A stretch of 64,000 nt of DNA from Nostoc sp. NIES-3756 (GTDB lineage Bacteria > Cyanobacteriota > Cyanobacteriia > Cyanobacteriales > Nostocaceae): NCBI RefSeq assembly GCF_001548375.1, contig NZ_AP017295.1:62001-126000 (forward strand), written 5' to 3'. Made by a program: the position numbers and the translations under genes. The notes beneath the pieces were generated by a model, which had not been told where the DNA came from, ran no database searches, and worked only from the letters and a program-made list of their open reading frames with translations. Of this stretch, positions 1 through 8,705 are shown piece by piece. Within the stretch, counting starts at the first letter, position 1. Every line of letters starts with the position of its first letter.

Positions 1-202
1 GTAGAATTGGCAGATTTGGTTGCTCTTTATGGGCGTGACGCACAACGTTAGAATAGGCTTCCACCAACGCTAGGCGCAAGCGGCTTGATTGCCTTGACCA
101 ATCAACAGAGTCTCCAAACTGAATCTTTAAACATCCCAGTAACCAGTTTTCGACGATGTTTAAATAATTCAAGTCACTTGGTACATGCAGCTCACTTTTC
201 AT
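1..202 (-). CDS. Anti-sigma-factor-type ATP-binding protein (partial)
   Basis: The gene runs off the left edge; only about 67 N-terminal residues are present, starting with ATG at 202. The visible part carries a segment near residue 46 (LRLALVEAYSNVVRHAH) that is the N-box of RsbW/SpoIIAB-like GHKL ATPases, which bind and inhibit sigma factors or their antagonists. The ATG lies 3 bp after the stop of the REC-GAF-PP2C gene, and a GGAGG ribosome site (about 213-217) sits inside the end of that gene, so the two are translationally coupled. Such a kinase next to an RsbU-like phosphatase fits a partner-switching module. Which sigma factor or antagonist it controls cannot be seen here. Confidence 0.8.
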   Translation of the reverse strand, partial: MKSELHVPSDLNYLNIVENWLLGCLKIQFGDSVDWSRQSSRLRLALVEAYSNVVRHAHKEQPNLPIL

Positions 203-205
203 AAC

Positions 206-1882
206 TTACAAGACCTCCAATGAGAGTATAGTTTGATCGTCCTCTTGAACGTGGTTATCTGCCTGAATACGAGCTAATAAATGGTTAAGAGATAGCGGTT
301 TAGGCTCTTGTTGTAAGAGTTGCCACAGACCATCTTGATTCAGCATAGAATGACTTACTGGCTGAACGCCACCCACGGTTTTTACTGTGGTTAACAACTT
401 ATTTGATACCATTGCTTCTGTGATACCATCGCTGGCTAACAGTAATGTATCTCCGGGTGTCAGCACTAAACTACCGGACTTAGCCTGCCACTTGGGTAAA
501 ATCCCTAAAGGAATAGCTCTAACTGTGAGATAAACGGGTTTTTCTGGTGCATTGATTTGATTTGACCAAACCAGAGGATAGATATGACCGGCGTTTGCAT
601 AAACTAACTCTCTAGTAGTCGGTGTATAACGAGCTAAAACAAAAGTAATAAAGCAGTTGTTGCTAATTAAGTCATCACACAAAGCATGGTTGAGGTTATG
701 TATGACTACATTGGGTTCGGGTGGATTTTCCTGAGATAATTCTCGGCGCAATACAGAAATTGCACTAGCCATAAATAAAGCCGCCGGTACACCTTTACCA
801 GAAACGTCACCTACAGCTAGCCATACATCTCCTTGTGTGGGATGGACAAAGACTTCAAAAAAGTCACCACCTACTTCTCTGGCTGGATAACAACAAGCCT
901 GTAATTTTGCGCCTTTGATATCTGGTAGAGTTTGGCGTAGTAAATTATTTTGAATTTGACGCGCTACTTCTAATTCAGCACTAATTTGCTGTTGTTTTTC
1001 TTGCAGGTGCTGATAAAGTTTTGCTTGAGAAACGGCTAAAGCAGCTTGTTCAGCTACACCCGCAATTAACTGAATATCCTCATCATGCCAAGGATGTTCT
1101 CGTCCCCATTGGTAAAGTGCTAGCACAGCCAGCAAGTGCTGTTGATAGCACAGAGGTACAACTAGGTAATTGCACGGCTTGCCATTGTTTGTATCTTGAG
1201 CAATTTGATAGTGACCAGTTTCTAGTACCTCAGCAATTAAACAAGAGGGGTCAAAGGCGCTCTCCGGTAAATCTACGGTTGGATTTTGGTAATAAAACTG
1301 ATTTGGTGTTAGGCGGTTGTTTTCTACTGGTTTGAGTAAACAACAAGTAGCCTCAAAGGTTTGTCCGATGGTAGCGGCGATTTTTTGCAACATACTCTCA
1401 TAATCCAAAGATTCTCGAATTGCTGTTGTTACCGCATTAAATAAAGATTCTCGCCGCAAAGCACGTTGTAATTCTTGGGTGCGTTTTTTGACCAAACGAT
1501 AGGTGTCTGTAGCTTGTTCAACCACAGCTTTAAGCCGTTCAGGGTTCCAGGGTTTGGTGATGTATTTGAAGACTTGACCTGCATTAATAGCTTCCACCAA
1601 ATCTTCGACATCGGTAAAACCTGTCAATAAAATCCGAATTGTGTCGGGGTAAAGTCCTACTGTACGGCTGAGAAATTCTGTACCGTTCATTTCTGGCATT
1701 CTCTGGTCTGAGATAATTACGGCCATTTCGCCTTCTTGAGCCAGAATTTCTAAAGCTTTATAGGCATGGTTGGCTTTATATACTTGAAAATCTCGCCTAA
1801 AAGTACGGTAGAGTAAATCTAAGTTATCTGGCTCATCGTCTACTACCATGAGCTTCAGTTTTTCTACCTCAGTTTCTGTCAT
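206..1882 (-). CDS. Response regulator with GAF and PP2C (SpoIIE/RsbU-type) phosphatase domains
   Basis: A 558-residue protein. Domain order: receiver at about 10-125 with the acidic pair D15/D16, phosphoacceptor D59 (IISDQRMP) and the lysine of YITKPW; a linker helix at about 125-150; a GAF domain at about 150-300; a coiled coil (LQEKQQQISAELEVARQIQ); and a SpoIIE-like PP2C phosphatase with the metal motifs GGDFFE, GDVSGKG and ASDGITE. I start at the ATG at 1882, because the receiver begins right after it; the 26 residues further upstream look non-coding. The family dephosphorylates STAS anti-sigma antagonists in response to an upstream histidine kinase. It is coupled to the anti-sigma ATPase downstream, so both probably act in one switch. 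The cognate kinase and STAS partner are not in the window. Confidence 0.9.
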   Translation of the reverse strand: MTETEVEKLKLMVVDDEPDNLDLLYRTFRRDFQVYKANHAYKALEILAQEGEMAVIISDQRMPEMNGTEFLSRTVGLYPDTIRILLTGFTDVEDLVEAINAGQVFKYITKPWNPERLKAVVEQATDTYRLVKKRTQELQRALRRESLFNAVTTAIRESLDYESMLQKIAATIGQTFEATCCLLKPVENNRLTPNQFYYQNPTVDLPESAFDPSCLIAEVLETGHYQIAQDTNNGKPCNYLVVPLCYQQHLLAVLALYQWGREHPWHDEDIQLIAGVAEQAALAVSQAKLYQHLQEKQQQISAELEVARQIQNNLLRQTLPDIKGAKLQACCYPAREVGGDFFEVFVHPTQGDVWLAVGDVSGKGVPAALFMASAISVLRRELSQENPPEPNVVIHNLNHALCDDLISNNCFITFVLARYTPTTRELVYANAGHIYPLVWSNQINAPEKPVYLTVRAIPLGILPKWQAKSGSLVLTPGDTLLLASDGITEAMVSNKLLTTVKTVGGVQPVSHSMLNQDGLWQLLQQEPKPLSLNHLLARIQADNHVQEDDQTILSLEVL

Positions 1883-2196
1883 AGTTGACTTGCTTTTTCG
1901 CAGGTTGAAAGTTGGCGAGATATGACAGTTCTTATCCCACCGAGTCGTTAAATATAGCAAGGAACAGGTGAGTCCAGTCCTGTAGGCGGGTCTCCCGCCG
2001 TAGGAAACTTGCGAACCCGTAGGGTGATAAGCTCAAAAGCTGCTTGATATCAGCATTTAATCATCACTCTGTGTCCTCATCTATTTTGGCAATTGCCATT
2101 ACACTAACAAAAGGAATTTTTCCATACAAAATTACCTTTCTGTCAAGTATAACTTTACTCTTTAGTTTGTCTGATATATTTCAAGCCCATCTCACT
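1883..2196. other. Intergenic region with a cyanobacterial palindromic repeat
   Basis: This 314-bp gap between two minus-strand regulator genes contains no credible ORF. At 1985-1999 there is a perfect small hairpin, GGCGGG-TCT-CCCGCC, inside a GC-richer stretch (about 1975-2030) ending in a GAACCCGTAGGG-like tail. A related tail appears near 27847-27857, so this is probably a dispersed palindromic repeat rather than a gene-specific terminator. Confidence 0.5.
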
Positions 2197-2913
2197 TTAA
2201 CCTACTAGCCCAGAACGTAAAGCACGAACTGCTGCTTGAGTACGGTCATCGGCGGAGAGTTTATTTAAAATATTCCGCACATGGGTTTTTACTGTGCCGA
2301 CGGTGATGTATAAGCGTTCGGCTATGACTGCATTACTACAGCCTTCGACGATTAACTGTAGCACTTCTAACTCCCTTTCTGTCAGGGTGTAGGGGTCAAT
2401 AATATCTAAATCGTCTTGGGTTTCGGGATTTGTGAGTGGATTTTCTGCTTCTGCCTTAGAAACTTCTGGTTTGGGTTGTTGTTGTGCTTGTTGTAATACA
2501 ATTCTGGCGATCGCTGGATCAATCCAAGCGTTGCCATTGTAAGTCACCTTAACTGCTTCCAAGAGATTATCAAATCCAATATCCTTCATACAGTAAGAAT
2601 CAGCCCCAGCTGCAAAAGCTGCTAAAACTGCTTCTTTGTTATCGCGTAAGGTTAGAATTAGTACTTTTGTGCCTGAATCCGGGTTATTTCTGCTAGACTT
2701 TAATTCTCGTGTTAGCTCAATACCATCTTTGTCTGGTAAACCGATATCAATAATCGCAATATCTGGTTGTACCGTTTTTAACATGTTTAAGCCTTCTACT
2801 GCATTGGCAGCTTCTCCAACAACTTCAATTTCCTGCCTTTGTAGTAGTGCTGTCCGAATACCCACACGGGTTAGATCATGATCTTCAATCAGGGCAATCC
2901 GAATTTTACTCAT
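2197..2913 (-). CDS. NarL/FixJ-family response regulator with LuxR-type HTH
   Basis: A 238-residue two-domain regulator. The receiver covers about 4-125, with E10/D11 and phosphoacceptor D56 (AIIDIGLPDKDG); the LuxR-type helix-turn-helix lies at about 170-235 (LTERELEVLQLIVEG, then TVGTVKTHVRNILNKL). A low-complexity linker rich in Q, P and E joins them. I start at ATG 2913; a TTG two codons upstream is possible but has no better support. On phosphorylation this family dimerises and binds promoter DNA. It is encoded upstream of and co-directional with the phosphatase gene, but 315 bp separate them, so co-transcription is uncertain. No target can be named. Confidence 0.9.
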   Translation of the reverse strand: MSKIRIALIEDHDLTRVGIRTALLQRQEIEVVGEAANAVEGLNMLKTVQPDIAIIDIGLPDKDGIELTRELKSSRNNPDSGTKVLILTLRDNKEAVLAAFAAGADSYCMKDIGFDNLLEAVKVTYNGNAWIDPAIARIVLQQAQQQPKPEVSKAEAENPLTNPETQDDLDIIDPYTLTERELEVLQLIVEGCSNAVIAERLYITVGTVKTHVRNILNKLSADDRTQAAVRALRSGLVG

Positions 2914-3244
2914 AGTCAATTTCTACCCGTTACGCTATTACACAAAAATTTTCACCGAAATTTTCCTGTTTTATTCGTGAATTACCTTATACAGCCTCTC
3001 AATTTTTAGAAAGAATCAGGTTAATTTTCCAGAAATTTCTCAAAAAACAAGGATAAAAGATTACTCAGGCATTATAAGCTGTTTTTATTATGCAAAATAC
3101 GCAAAAGAAAGCCTTAACTTTAACAATTCAGTTTCTTGAGTAAACTTGTTTGCATAATTTTACCCTCCCTCTCAACCCAGAGGCGACCTATTAAAAAATT
3201 TGATAAACTATCGTCGAGAGAATCTGGTGTGAGGCTCAAGGGCT
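2914..3244. promoter_or_regulatory. Divergent promoter region between the NarL regulator and the WecB-like gene
   Basis: About 330 bp between two divergently transcribed genes. It is AT-rich on the regulator side and contains no ORF. Promoters for both genes must lie here, but I see no confident -10/-35 pair or operator dyad. Confidence 0.4.
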
Positions 3245-3985
3245 ATGTTTCCAACATCTAAAGTGTTTTCAGTGCTGGGTATGCCAATTCATGTAATGAG
3301 CGACTATCCAAAGTGGTTGCTGGAATCGCTCAAACAAGGGAAAGGCGCTCATGTAGTCACACTGAATGCCGAAATGACAATGCAGGCGCAGCAAAATCCA
3401 TCCTTGAGTAAAATAATTCAGAATGCTGAATTGATCATCCCTGATGGTGCAGGGATAGTGATGTATTTGCGCTGGCTTTGTTGGCAAAAGGTTCAACGTT
3501 GTCCAGGAATTGAACTAGCAGAAACGCTGTTGCAAGCAATTGGTCTACAGCAGGCAGATAAAACTGTGTTCTTCTACGGAGGCGCAAACGGAGTAGCCGC
3601 AAAAGCTGCCAATTATTGGCAGCAAAAAGTACCCACTTTAAATATAGTAGGTACTCATTCCGGTTATCACTCTGCCGAAGAAGAACAACAATTACTACAA
3701 ACTATTGCCGAATTACAACCGCAGGTAATTTTGGTTGGCTTGGGTGTACCACGGCAAGAATTATGGATAGCTCAAAACCGTTATTTGTGTCCCCAAGCTA
3801 TTTGGATTGGTGTTGGTGGTAGTTTTGATATTTGGTCAGGAAGCAAAAACCGCGCCCCAGCTTGGTTAGCTAACAATAATTTGGAATGGCTATATCGTCT
3901 TTACAAAGAACCTTGGCGTTGGCGGAGAATGCTAGCTCTACCCCATTTTGCAGTGAAGGCTTTTGTTTATCGCTTGACTACTTAG
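3245..3985 (+). CDS. WecB/TagA/CpsF-family glycosyltransferase
   Basis: A 246-residue protein of the usual length for the GT26 family. It shows the family blocks: HVVTLNAEMTMQA near residue 35, PDGAGIVMYL near 66 with the conserved aspartate, a VFFYGGANGVAAKAA block near 103, LVGLGVPRQELWI near 160, and GVGGSFDIWSG followed by RAP near 190. These enzymes transfer N-acetylmannosamine or a similar sugar from UDP-sugar to a lipid-linked precursor at the inner face of the membrane. The start is ATG 3245. No neighbouring polysaccharide genes are present, so its glycan is unknown. Donor and acceptor specificity are not visible. Confidence 0.92.
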   Translation: MFPTSKVFSVLGMPIHVMSDYPKWLLESLKQGKGAHVVTLNAEMTMQAQQNPSLSKIIQNAELIIPDGAGIVMYLRWLCWQKVQRCPGIELAETLLQAIGLQQADKTVFFYGGANGVAAKAANYWQQKVPTLNIVGTHSGYHSAEEEQQLLQTIAELQPQVILVGLGVPRQELWIAQNRYLCPQAIWIGVGGSFDIWSGSKNRAPAWLANNNLEWLYRLYKEPWRWRRMLALPHFAVKAFVYRLTT

Positions 3986-4333
3986 GAGTTATGAGTGCTG
4001 AGTTCTGTTAGCGGAAGCGGGGCGATGAGCAGCGTGTTGAGTTAGGAGTGCTGAGTCATGAGTGTAAGTGTTGAGGAATTTTGAATTTTGAATTGATTCC
4101 TCCCTCATCTTCCCTAACTCCTGCCTAAGCGAGTGATAATACTTACTTCATGTAAAGGGTTTAAAAATTTTTAATGTTGGATTTGAGATTCTCAGGCATT
4201 ACTTGGGCATCCTTATTTTTAAGTCAATGATGTTCAGACAAAGTTAAACTTACCCAGTCTTTGAAGCAATAGGTTCGTAAGCATTAACATTCGTCACTGA
4301 ACGATTGTCTAATTATCTAAGGAATATTGAGTA
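3986..4333. repeat. Intergenic region with tandem-repeat sequences
   Basis: A 348-bp gap. Just after the upstream stop there are repeated GAGT/GCTGAGT words (3989-4070), then tandem AATTTTG heptamers at about 4077-4094. The remainder (4130-4333) is AT-rich and is presumably the leader of the FtsE-like gene. No ORF or clear terminator was found. Confidence 0.5.
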
Positions 4334-5077
4334 ATGCCTGTATTAACAAATCCAGCAACTGCCGAACAGGCCACTTATGAACAAGAGGATAATACACAAG
4401 AAAGCACTAGTACAGATTATATGGTGCAGTTAAACGCTGTTACCAAAACTTATGGTAACGGTTGTCATGGTTTGCTGGATGTTAATTTAGAGATTAAAAA
4501 GAAAGAATTTTTGTTCATTACAGGGCCTAGTGGTTCGGGGAAGTCAACACTTTTAAAACTGTTGTATGGCGAGGAGTTTCCCACCCAAGGAGATGTAATT
4601 GTCAACGGCTGTAATGTTTCGGCTTTGCGGGGCGATCGCTTATCATTATTACGCCGACGTATTGGGATTGTTTTTCAAGACTACAAACTCATCCCCCAGC
4701 GCACCGTTGCGGAAAATGTCACGTTTGTTTTACAAGCTCAAGGTTATACCCGTAAGGAAATTCAAAGGCGTTTGGAACCTACACTAAAATTGGTGGGTTT
4801 GCTCTCCAAAGCTGACTGTTTTCCTGATCAACTTTCTGGAGGAGAACAACAACGGGTAAGTATTGCACGAGCCATTGTGGGAACACCACCATTACTTCTA
4901 GCTGATGAACCAACCGGTAATCTAGATCCTGATAACTCTTGGCAAGTTATGCAGATTTTGCAAAAGCTAAACGCTTTTGGGGCTACTGTAATTGTGACTA
5001 CTCACGACGAACAATTAGTCCGCCGATGTAATCGTCCTGTAGTTCAGGTTCGTAATGGTAGGCTTTATCGGAAGTAG
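4334..5077 (+). CDS. ftsE: FtsE-like ABC transporter ATP-binding protein
   Basis: A 247-residue ABC ATPase. The Walker A is GPSGSGKST (K70), the Q-loop lies in GIVFQDYKL, the signature is [14 protein letters not shown], the Walker B is [12 protein letters not shown], and the H-loop is TTHDE. The DEPTGNLD ending and overall layout fit the FtsE/LolD/MacB branch. FtsE works with the membrane protein FtsX to activate septal peptidoglycan hydrolases. No FtsX-like permease lies beside it, so the pair would be split in this genome. The first 29 residues are polar and low-complexity; M30 (ATG 4421) is an alternative start giving a more typical FtsE length. It may instead be another ATPase of the same branch. 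Confidence 0.75.
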   Translation: MPVLTNPATAEQATYEQEDNTQESTSTDYMVQLNAVTKTYGNGCHGLLDVNLEIKKKEFLFITGPSGSGKSTLLKLLYGEEFPTQGDVIVNGCNVSALRGDRLSLLRRRIGIVFQDYKLIPQRTVAENVTFVLQAQGYTRKEIQRRLEPTLKLVGLLSKADCFPDQLSGGEQQRVSIARAIVGTPPLLLADEPTGNLDPDNSWQVMQILQKLNAFGATVIVTTHDEQLVRRCNRPVVQVRNGRLYRK

Positions 5078-5122
5078 TTTAGTCCATAGTCCATAGTCAA
5101 AAGGCAGAAGGTAGAAATTATT

Positions 5123-5154
5123 AATTTTGAATTTTGAATTTTGAATTTTGAATT
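5123..5154. repeat. Tandem heptamer repeat (STRR type)
   Basis: About four and a half direct copies of the heptamer AATTTTG lie in the gap between the convergent FtsE-like and membrane-protein genes. Such short tandemly repeated heptamers are typical of heterocystous cyanobacterial intergenic DNA. Confidence 0.9.
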
Positions 5155-5174
5155 GATTACTCCCTTGTCTACTC

Positions 5175-5948
5175 CTACCCTTTCACCTCTTGTTTCGCTT
5201 TCACTTTAGTTGACAGAGGCTTTAGCGGCGACATAGGTGTAGATTGCAGTGGTTGTAATGGCTCTAAGGCTTGTAAACCCTCAAAAGCTGCTTCTCTAAC
5301 TATTGGTTCTTCTTCACGAGTTAGTAGCAACTGCAAGCATTGGGTAATTTCTCGCTGCAATTGAGAGTCAATTTCTTGAGCTTTGATGATTTTAGTGATT
5401 CTACGTAAAGTTACTAAGCGCTTTAAAGAGTCTTTTTCTGTGAGATTGAGGAATAACTGCTCAAAGTTATTTTCCTCTTGACCAGCATAGCTTTTGACAA
5501 GCTGCCATACTAGCAAAATTATAGTTAATAAGGTTCCGATTCCTTGAGCGATCGCACCAGCAGCTATCCAAGGGCTAGGAGAATCAGCCAGAATTGCCGC
5601 AGCCATATAAGTACTGACAGTAGCTATTCCCCCACTACCTACGGCTATCACTAATCGGCGATTTGACCCGTTAAAAAGCTTTTGCAGTTCTACCCAGCGT
5701 AATCTCCAGTCCCATTTTTGCATTGAGTAGACTGATAACATGATGCCAACACCAACCAGAAGTGCTAATAGTAGTTTCCAGTTCCACAACAGCATAGCCA
5801 CGAGAATTGTCAGCAATATCAGAAAACCATTTAGTTCTGAAAGATGCTGAAAATTTCGGCGCTTAGTGGCTTTAGTCTTAAGCTCTGGAAGCAGCCAGTT
5901 GGGCATCTGGTTGATTAATTGCTGCCAAGAAGACAGAGCCTTTACCAC
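5175..5948 (-). CDS. Membrane protein with C-terminal helical (HEAT-like) region
   Basis: A 257-residue protein with a GTG start at 5948. Two hydrophobic helices lie at about 40-80, separated by only a few residues, and two more at about 100-150, leaving a soluble C-terminal half. That half (about 165-235) is made of amphipathic helices with the pattern REEEPIVREAAFEGLQAL, which resembles a HEAT/armadillo repeat. The last 25 residues are Pro/Lys-rich. I recognise it as a cyanobacterial armadillo-fold membrane protein of unknown function. It converges with the FtsE-like gene; the intervening 97 bp hold the heptamer repeat. It is not an FtsX homologue, since the topology and periplasmic loops do not fit. 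Confidence 0.7.
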   Translation of the reverse strand: MVKALSSWQQLINQMPNWLLPELKTKATKRRNFQHLSELNGFLILLTILVAMLLWNWKLLLALLVGVGIMLSVYSMQKWDWRLRWVELQKLFNGSNRRLVIAVGSGGIATVSTYMAAAILADSPSPWIAAGAIAQGIGTLLTIILLVWQLVKSYAGQEENNFEQLFLNLTEKDSLKRLVTLRRITKIIKAQEIDSQLQREITQCLQLLLTREEEPIVREAAFEGLQALEPLQPLQSTPMSPLKPLSTKVKAKQEVKG

Positions 5949-6156
5949 AGTGTTTACCTACCTAACATTACAAGATTGTCTAATGTATAAGTTTTACTTG
6001 GTATTGAAATCCATTAGTCAGTCCTGAGTTTTACTCAGTCTAGTGGTGCTTTTTCAATACCAAATACTGTAAATCGACAATCAATAATACTCTATAAGAA
6101 TACCTGGGTTGAAGTGGATCAAGTAATTTTACTATTAAAATTTTTCCAGGCTGTGC

Positions 6157-6759
6157 TTAGACACAGAAACAAAAGTCACTTAGTGTAAACTGTCCGTCAA
6201 ATGCACAGAAAGTCACGGAGTAAATGTTTTGATATGTTACAGATAATAGGCTATTGGGAGGTAATACTGAGTCAGAGTTAGCTAGATTGGCACTAGGCAG
6301 TATACTTTGGGCTAGTAATTGGCGATCGCGATCGTAAGCAGACATTACCAGTCTTTGAGAGCTAGTAATACAAGCACTTACCTGGCTAACCGGACGCAAA
6401 AATCTTGCCTCCAGAAATCCGCTTTTAGGCGCACCCATTAATACTGTTAACCCTGAATTAGTCGGAAAAGCCGGATTTGATGGTTGTATAGCTAGGGAAT
6501 TACCAAAAATTACCCCCCAGTGTTCATACTGATGCTCTACCACTTCAAAGCACTTTAAATCTTCTAAATTTAAACACACACAAGTTGGCGCTTCTATTGT
6601 ACTGATGTCAATTCCTTCATCCGATTGACTCCGTTTCACAGAAGCTACGATTTGTTTCTGCACATCGAATTGACTACGTACAAATGTACTGTTTTCAAAT
6701 TGTGGTACTTCATCCGTTTGAAGAGTAGCCTGTTTAACCACAATACCCCGCTTTACCAT
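6157..6759 (-). CDS. Hypothetical cyanobacterial protein, 200 residues
   Basis: I do not recognise this protein. The start is ATG 6759. It has no signal peptide or membrane segment. The N-terminal 55 residues are polar; the remainder alternates short hydrophobic strands and turns (QVSACITSSQRLVMSAYD, YSVTFCAFDGQFTLSDFCF), suggesting a beta-sandwich fold reminiscent of secreted or lectin-like beta domains. Four cysteines are spread through it with no metal motif. It is probably monocistronic, with 397 bp of non-coding DNA upstream. Coding reality rests on its length, ATG start and codon-like composition. Confidence 0.65.
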   Translation of the reverse strand: MVKRGIVVKQATLQTDEVPQFENSTFVRSQFDVQKQIVASVKRSQSDEGIDISTIEAPTCVCLNLEDLKCFEVVEHQYEHWGVIFGNSLAIQPSNPAFPTNSGLTVLMGAPKSGFLEARFLRPVSQVSACITSSQRLVMSAYDRDRQLLAQSILPSANLANSDSVLPPNSLLSVTYQNIYSVTFCAFDGQFTLSDFCFCV

Positions 6760-7178
<419 letters not shown>

Positions 7179-8090
7179 ATGACTAACACTATGTTTCAAC
7201 CACTAGGATTTGAGCAACGCTCTATAATTACCTCGCTAGGTAAAATTGTCTATTACACTAACGCTGGGTCACTTTGGCAGGGTGATGATAAAGCTGATGA
7301 CCGAGAAAATTTGGTGTTTCTGCATGGTTTTGGTGGCGGTTCTTCTGCTTATGAATGGTCGAAAGTCTATCCTGCTTTTGCAGCGCAGTATCGTATACTA
7401 GCACCTGATCTGATAGGTTGGGGTAAATCTGAACATCCAGAACGGAATTACCAAATTGAAGATTATTTAACGATTATCCGCGAGTTTTTTCAGCAAACTT
7501 GTACGGAACCTGTAACAGCGATCGCATCTTCACTGACGGCAGCCTTTACTATTAGAGTAGCGATCGCACATCCTGAATTATTTAAGTCTTTAATTCTTGT
7601 TACACCAGCCGGACTCTCTGATTTTGGTGAAAACTATACTCGGAGTATTTTTGCTCAGATTGTTAGTGTTCCTCTACTCGACCGCTTACTGTACAGTACT
7701 GGTATTGCTACTAGCGGTGGTATTCGTAGTTTCTTGGAACAACGACAATTTGCTCAACCTAACCGAGTATATGACGAAATTGTCGAAGCTTATCTCCAGT
7801 CTGCCCAGCAGCCTAATGCTGAGTATGCCGCTTTGTCGTTTGTCCGGGGTGATTTATGCTTCGATTTATCACTTTACATTCAACAGTTAACTACACCTAC
7901 AGCCATTATTTGGGGTGAAAAGTCTCAATTCACAGGCCCAGAAATTGGCAGACGTTTGGCACAACAGAATCCTCAAGCAATTAAGGTGTTTCAAGAGTTG
8001 GATGATGTAGGGTTAACTCCACAGTTGGAACTCCCAGCAGTAACCATAGGGTTGATTAAGAAATTCTTGCCTTTGCTTGATAGTCAATAG
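7179..8090 (+). CDS. Alpha/beta hydrolase-fold protein with altered catalytic residues
   Basis: A 303-residue protein with the alpha/beta hydrolase fold. The oxyanion motif HGFGGGSSAYEW lies near residue 49, LAPDLIGWGKSEHP near 75, and the nucleophile elbow IASSLTA has S118. Two further triad positions look changed. The acid strand reads WGEKS with S249 where D is usual, and the terminal motif reads GLTPQLELP with L279 where family members normally have GHxP. Lipase or esterase activity is therefore doubtful; a structural or binding role, or a different catalytic arrangement, is possible. The start is ATG 7179, or ATG 7191 four codons on; neither has a clear ribosome site because a heptamer repeat fills the leader. 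Confidence 0.85.
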   Translation: MTNTMFQPLGFEQRSIITSLGKIVYYTNAGSLWQGDDKADDRENLVFLHGFGGGSSAYEWSKVYPAFAAQYRILAPDLIGWGKSEHPERNYQIEDYLTIIREFFQQTCTEPVTAIASSLTAAFTIRVAIAHPELFKSLILVTPAGLSDFGENYTRSIFAQIVSVPLLDRLLYSTGIATSGGIRSFLEQRQFAQPNRVYDEIVEAYLQSAQQPNAEYAALSFVRGDLCFDLSLYIQQLTTPTAIIWGEKSQFTGPEIGRRLAQQNPQAIKVFQELDDVGLTPQLELPAVTIGLIKKFLPLLDSQ

Positions 8091-8415
8091 TTACAGCAGA
8101 TAACAGCCTGTTCACTACATAGATATATTAAGTTACTGAAACTTTCTTCTTAAGAGAGAAGTGAGAATCATGAGCAAGCATCTTGTTTTTATTTTTCATG
8201 GTGAGTTGGCACTCTCATCTTGGTGAATACCGCTCTCTTAAATACCCTGTACCTACTTCCTATAGCTAAAGGTGGTTAGTAGGTATAGAAAATCTATAGT
8301 CTCCATCTCACCCTATTGACATTTTTAAAATATTCTGAAAGATAGAGGCTGACTACCTTAAGATATATCTTTTTTCGGTAAATTTTTTCAAAAAAACTGT
8401 GTTGGCTGTTACAAT

Positions 8416-8532
8416 ATTGTTAAGAAAAGTTGCCCGTTGCATTTTGGGAATACGCAACTGGGTTTTAACTCTATGAGAAGACAACGCATAAACAATATAC
8501 TTAGACCAGCTGTGGGAGGCTGGTCTTTTTTT
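8416..8532 (+). ncRNA. Candidate structured small RNA
   Basis: A possible free-standing transcript in a gene-free stretch. A TACAAT -10-like box is at 8410-8415. It is followed by a 5' hairpin: CCCGTTGC pairs with GCAACTGGG (one bulged T) across a loop of about 13 nt, at about 8433-8463. Then comes a mostly unpaired A-rich segment, and finally the intrinsic terminator at 8503-8532. The expected RNA is about 110 nt. The small ORF across it is interrupted in use by the terminator hairpin and shows no protein-like features. I do not recognise it as 6S RNA, tmRNA, SRP RNA or Yfr1. The promoter -35 element is weak, so the 5' end is uncertain. Confidence 0.5.
8503..8532 (+). terminator. Strong Rho-independent terminator
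   Basis: AGACCAGC (8503-8510) pairs perfectly with GCTGGTCT (8519-8526) across an 8-nt loop and runs straight into a seven-T tract ending at 8532. It is oriented for plus-strand transcription. The hydrolase gene ends more than 400 bp upstream, so it more likely ends a separate short transcript. Confidence 0.9.
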
Positions 8533-8657
8533 ACTGGTGTTATTGAATTGACAACAAAACTTAGTCAGCTATTTACTAGAATTATACGCAAAATTTTCAG
8601 TAATTTCCACAGATTTTCTAATTGAATTGATTTGCATACACAATACATTCCCAATCA

Positions 8658-8688
8658 AAAAGACGCAAAGAATCTCTTTGCGTCTTTT
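8658..8688 (-). terminator. Terminator of the porin gene
   Basis: A 14-bp perfect stem (AAAAGACGCAAAGA with its complement at 8675-8688) and a 3-nt loop. On the minus strand the stem ends in a T-tract, 18 bp beyond the porin stop codon at 8706. The symmetry could let it also stop plus-strand readthrough. Confidence 0.9.
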
Positions 8689-8705
8689 GTGTGATTTTTA
8701 GGAGA

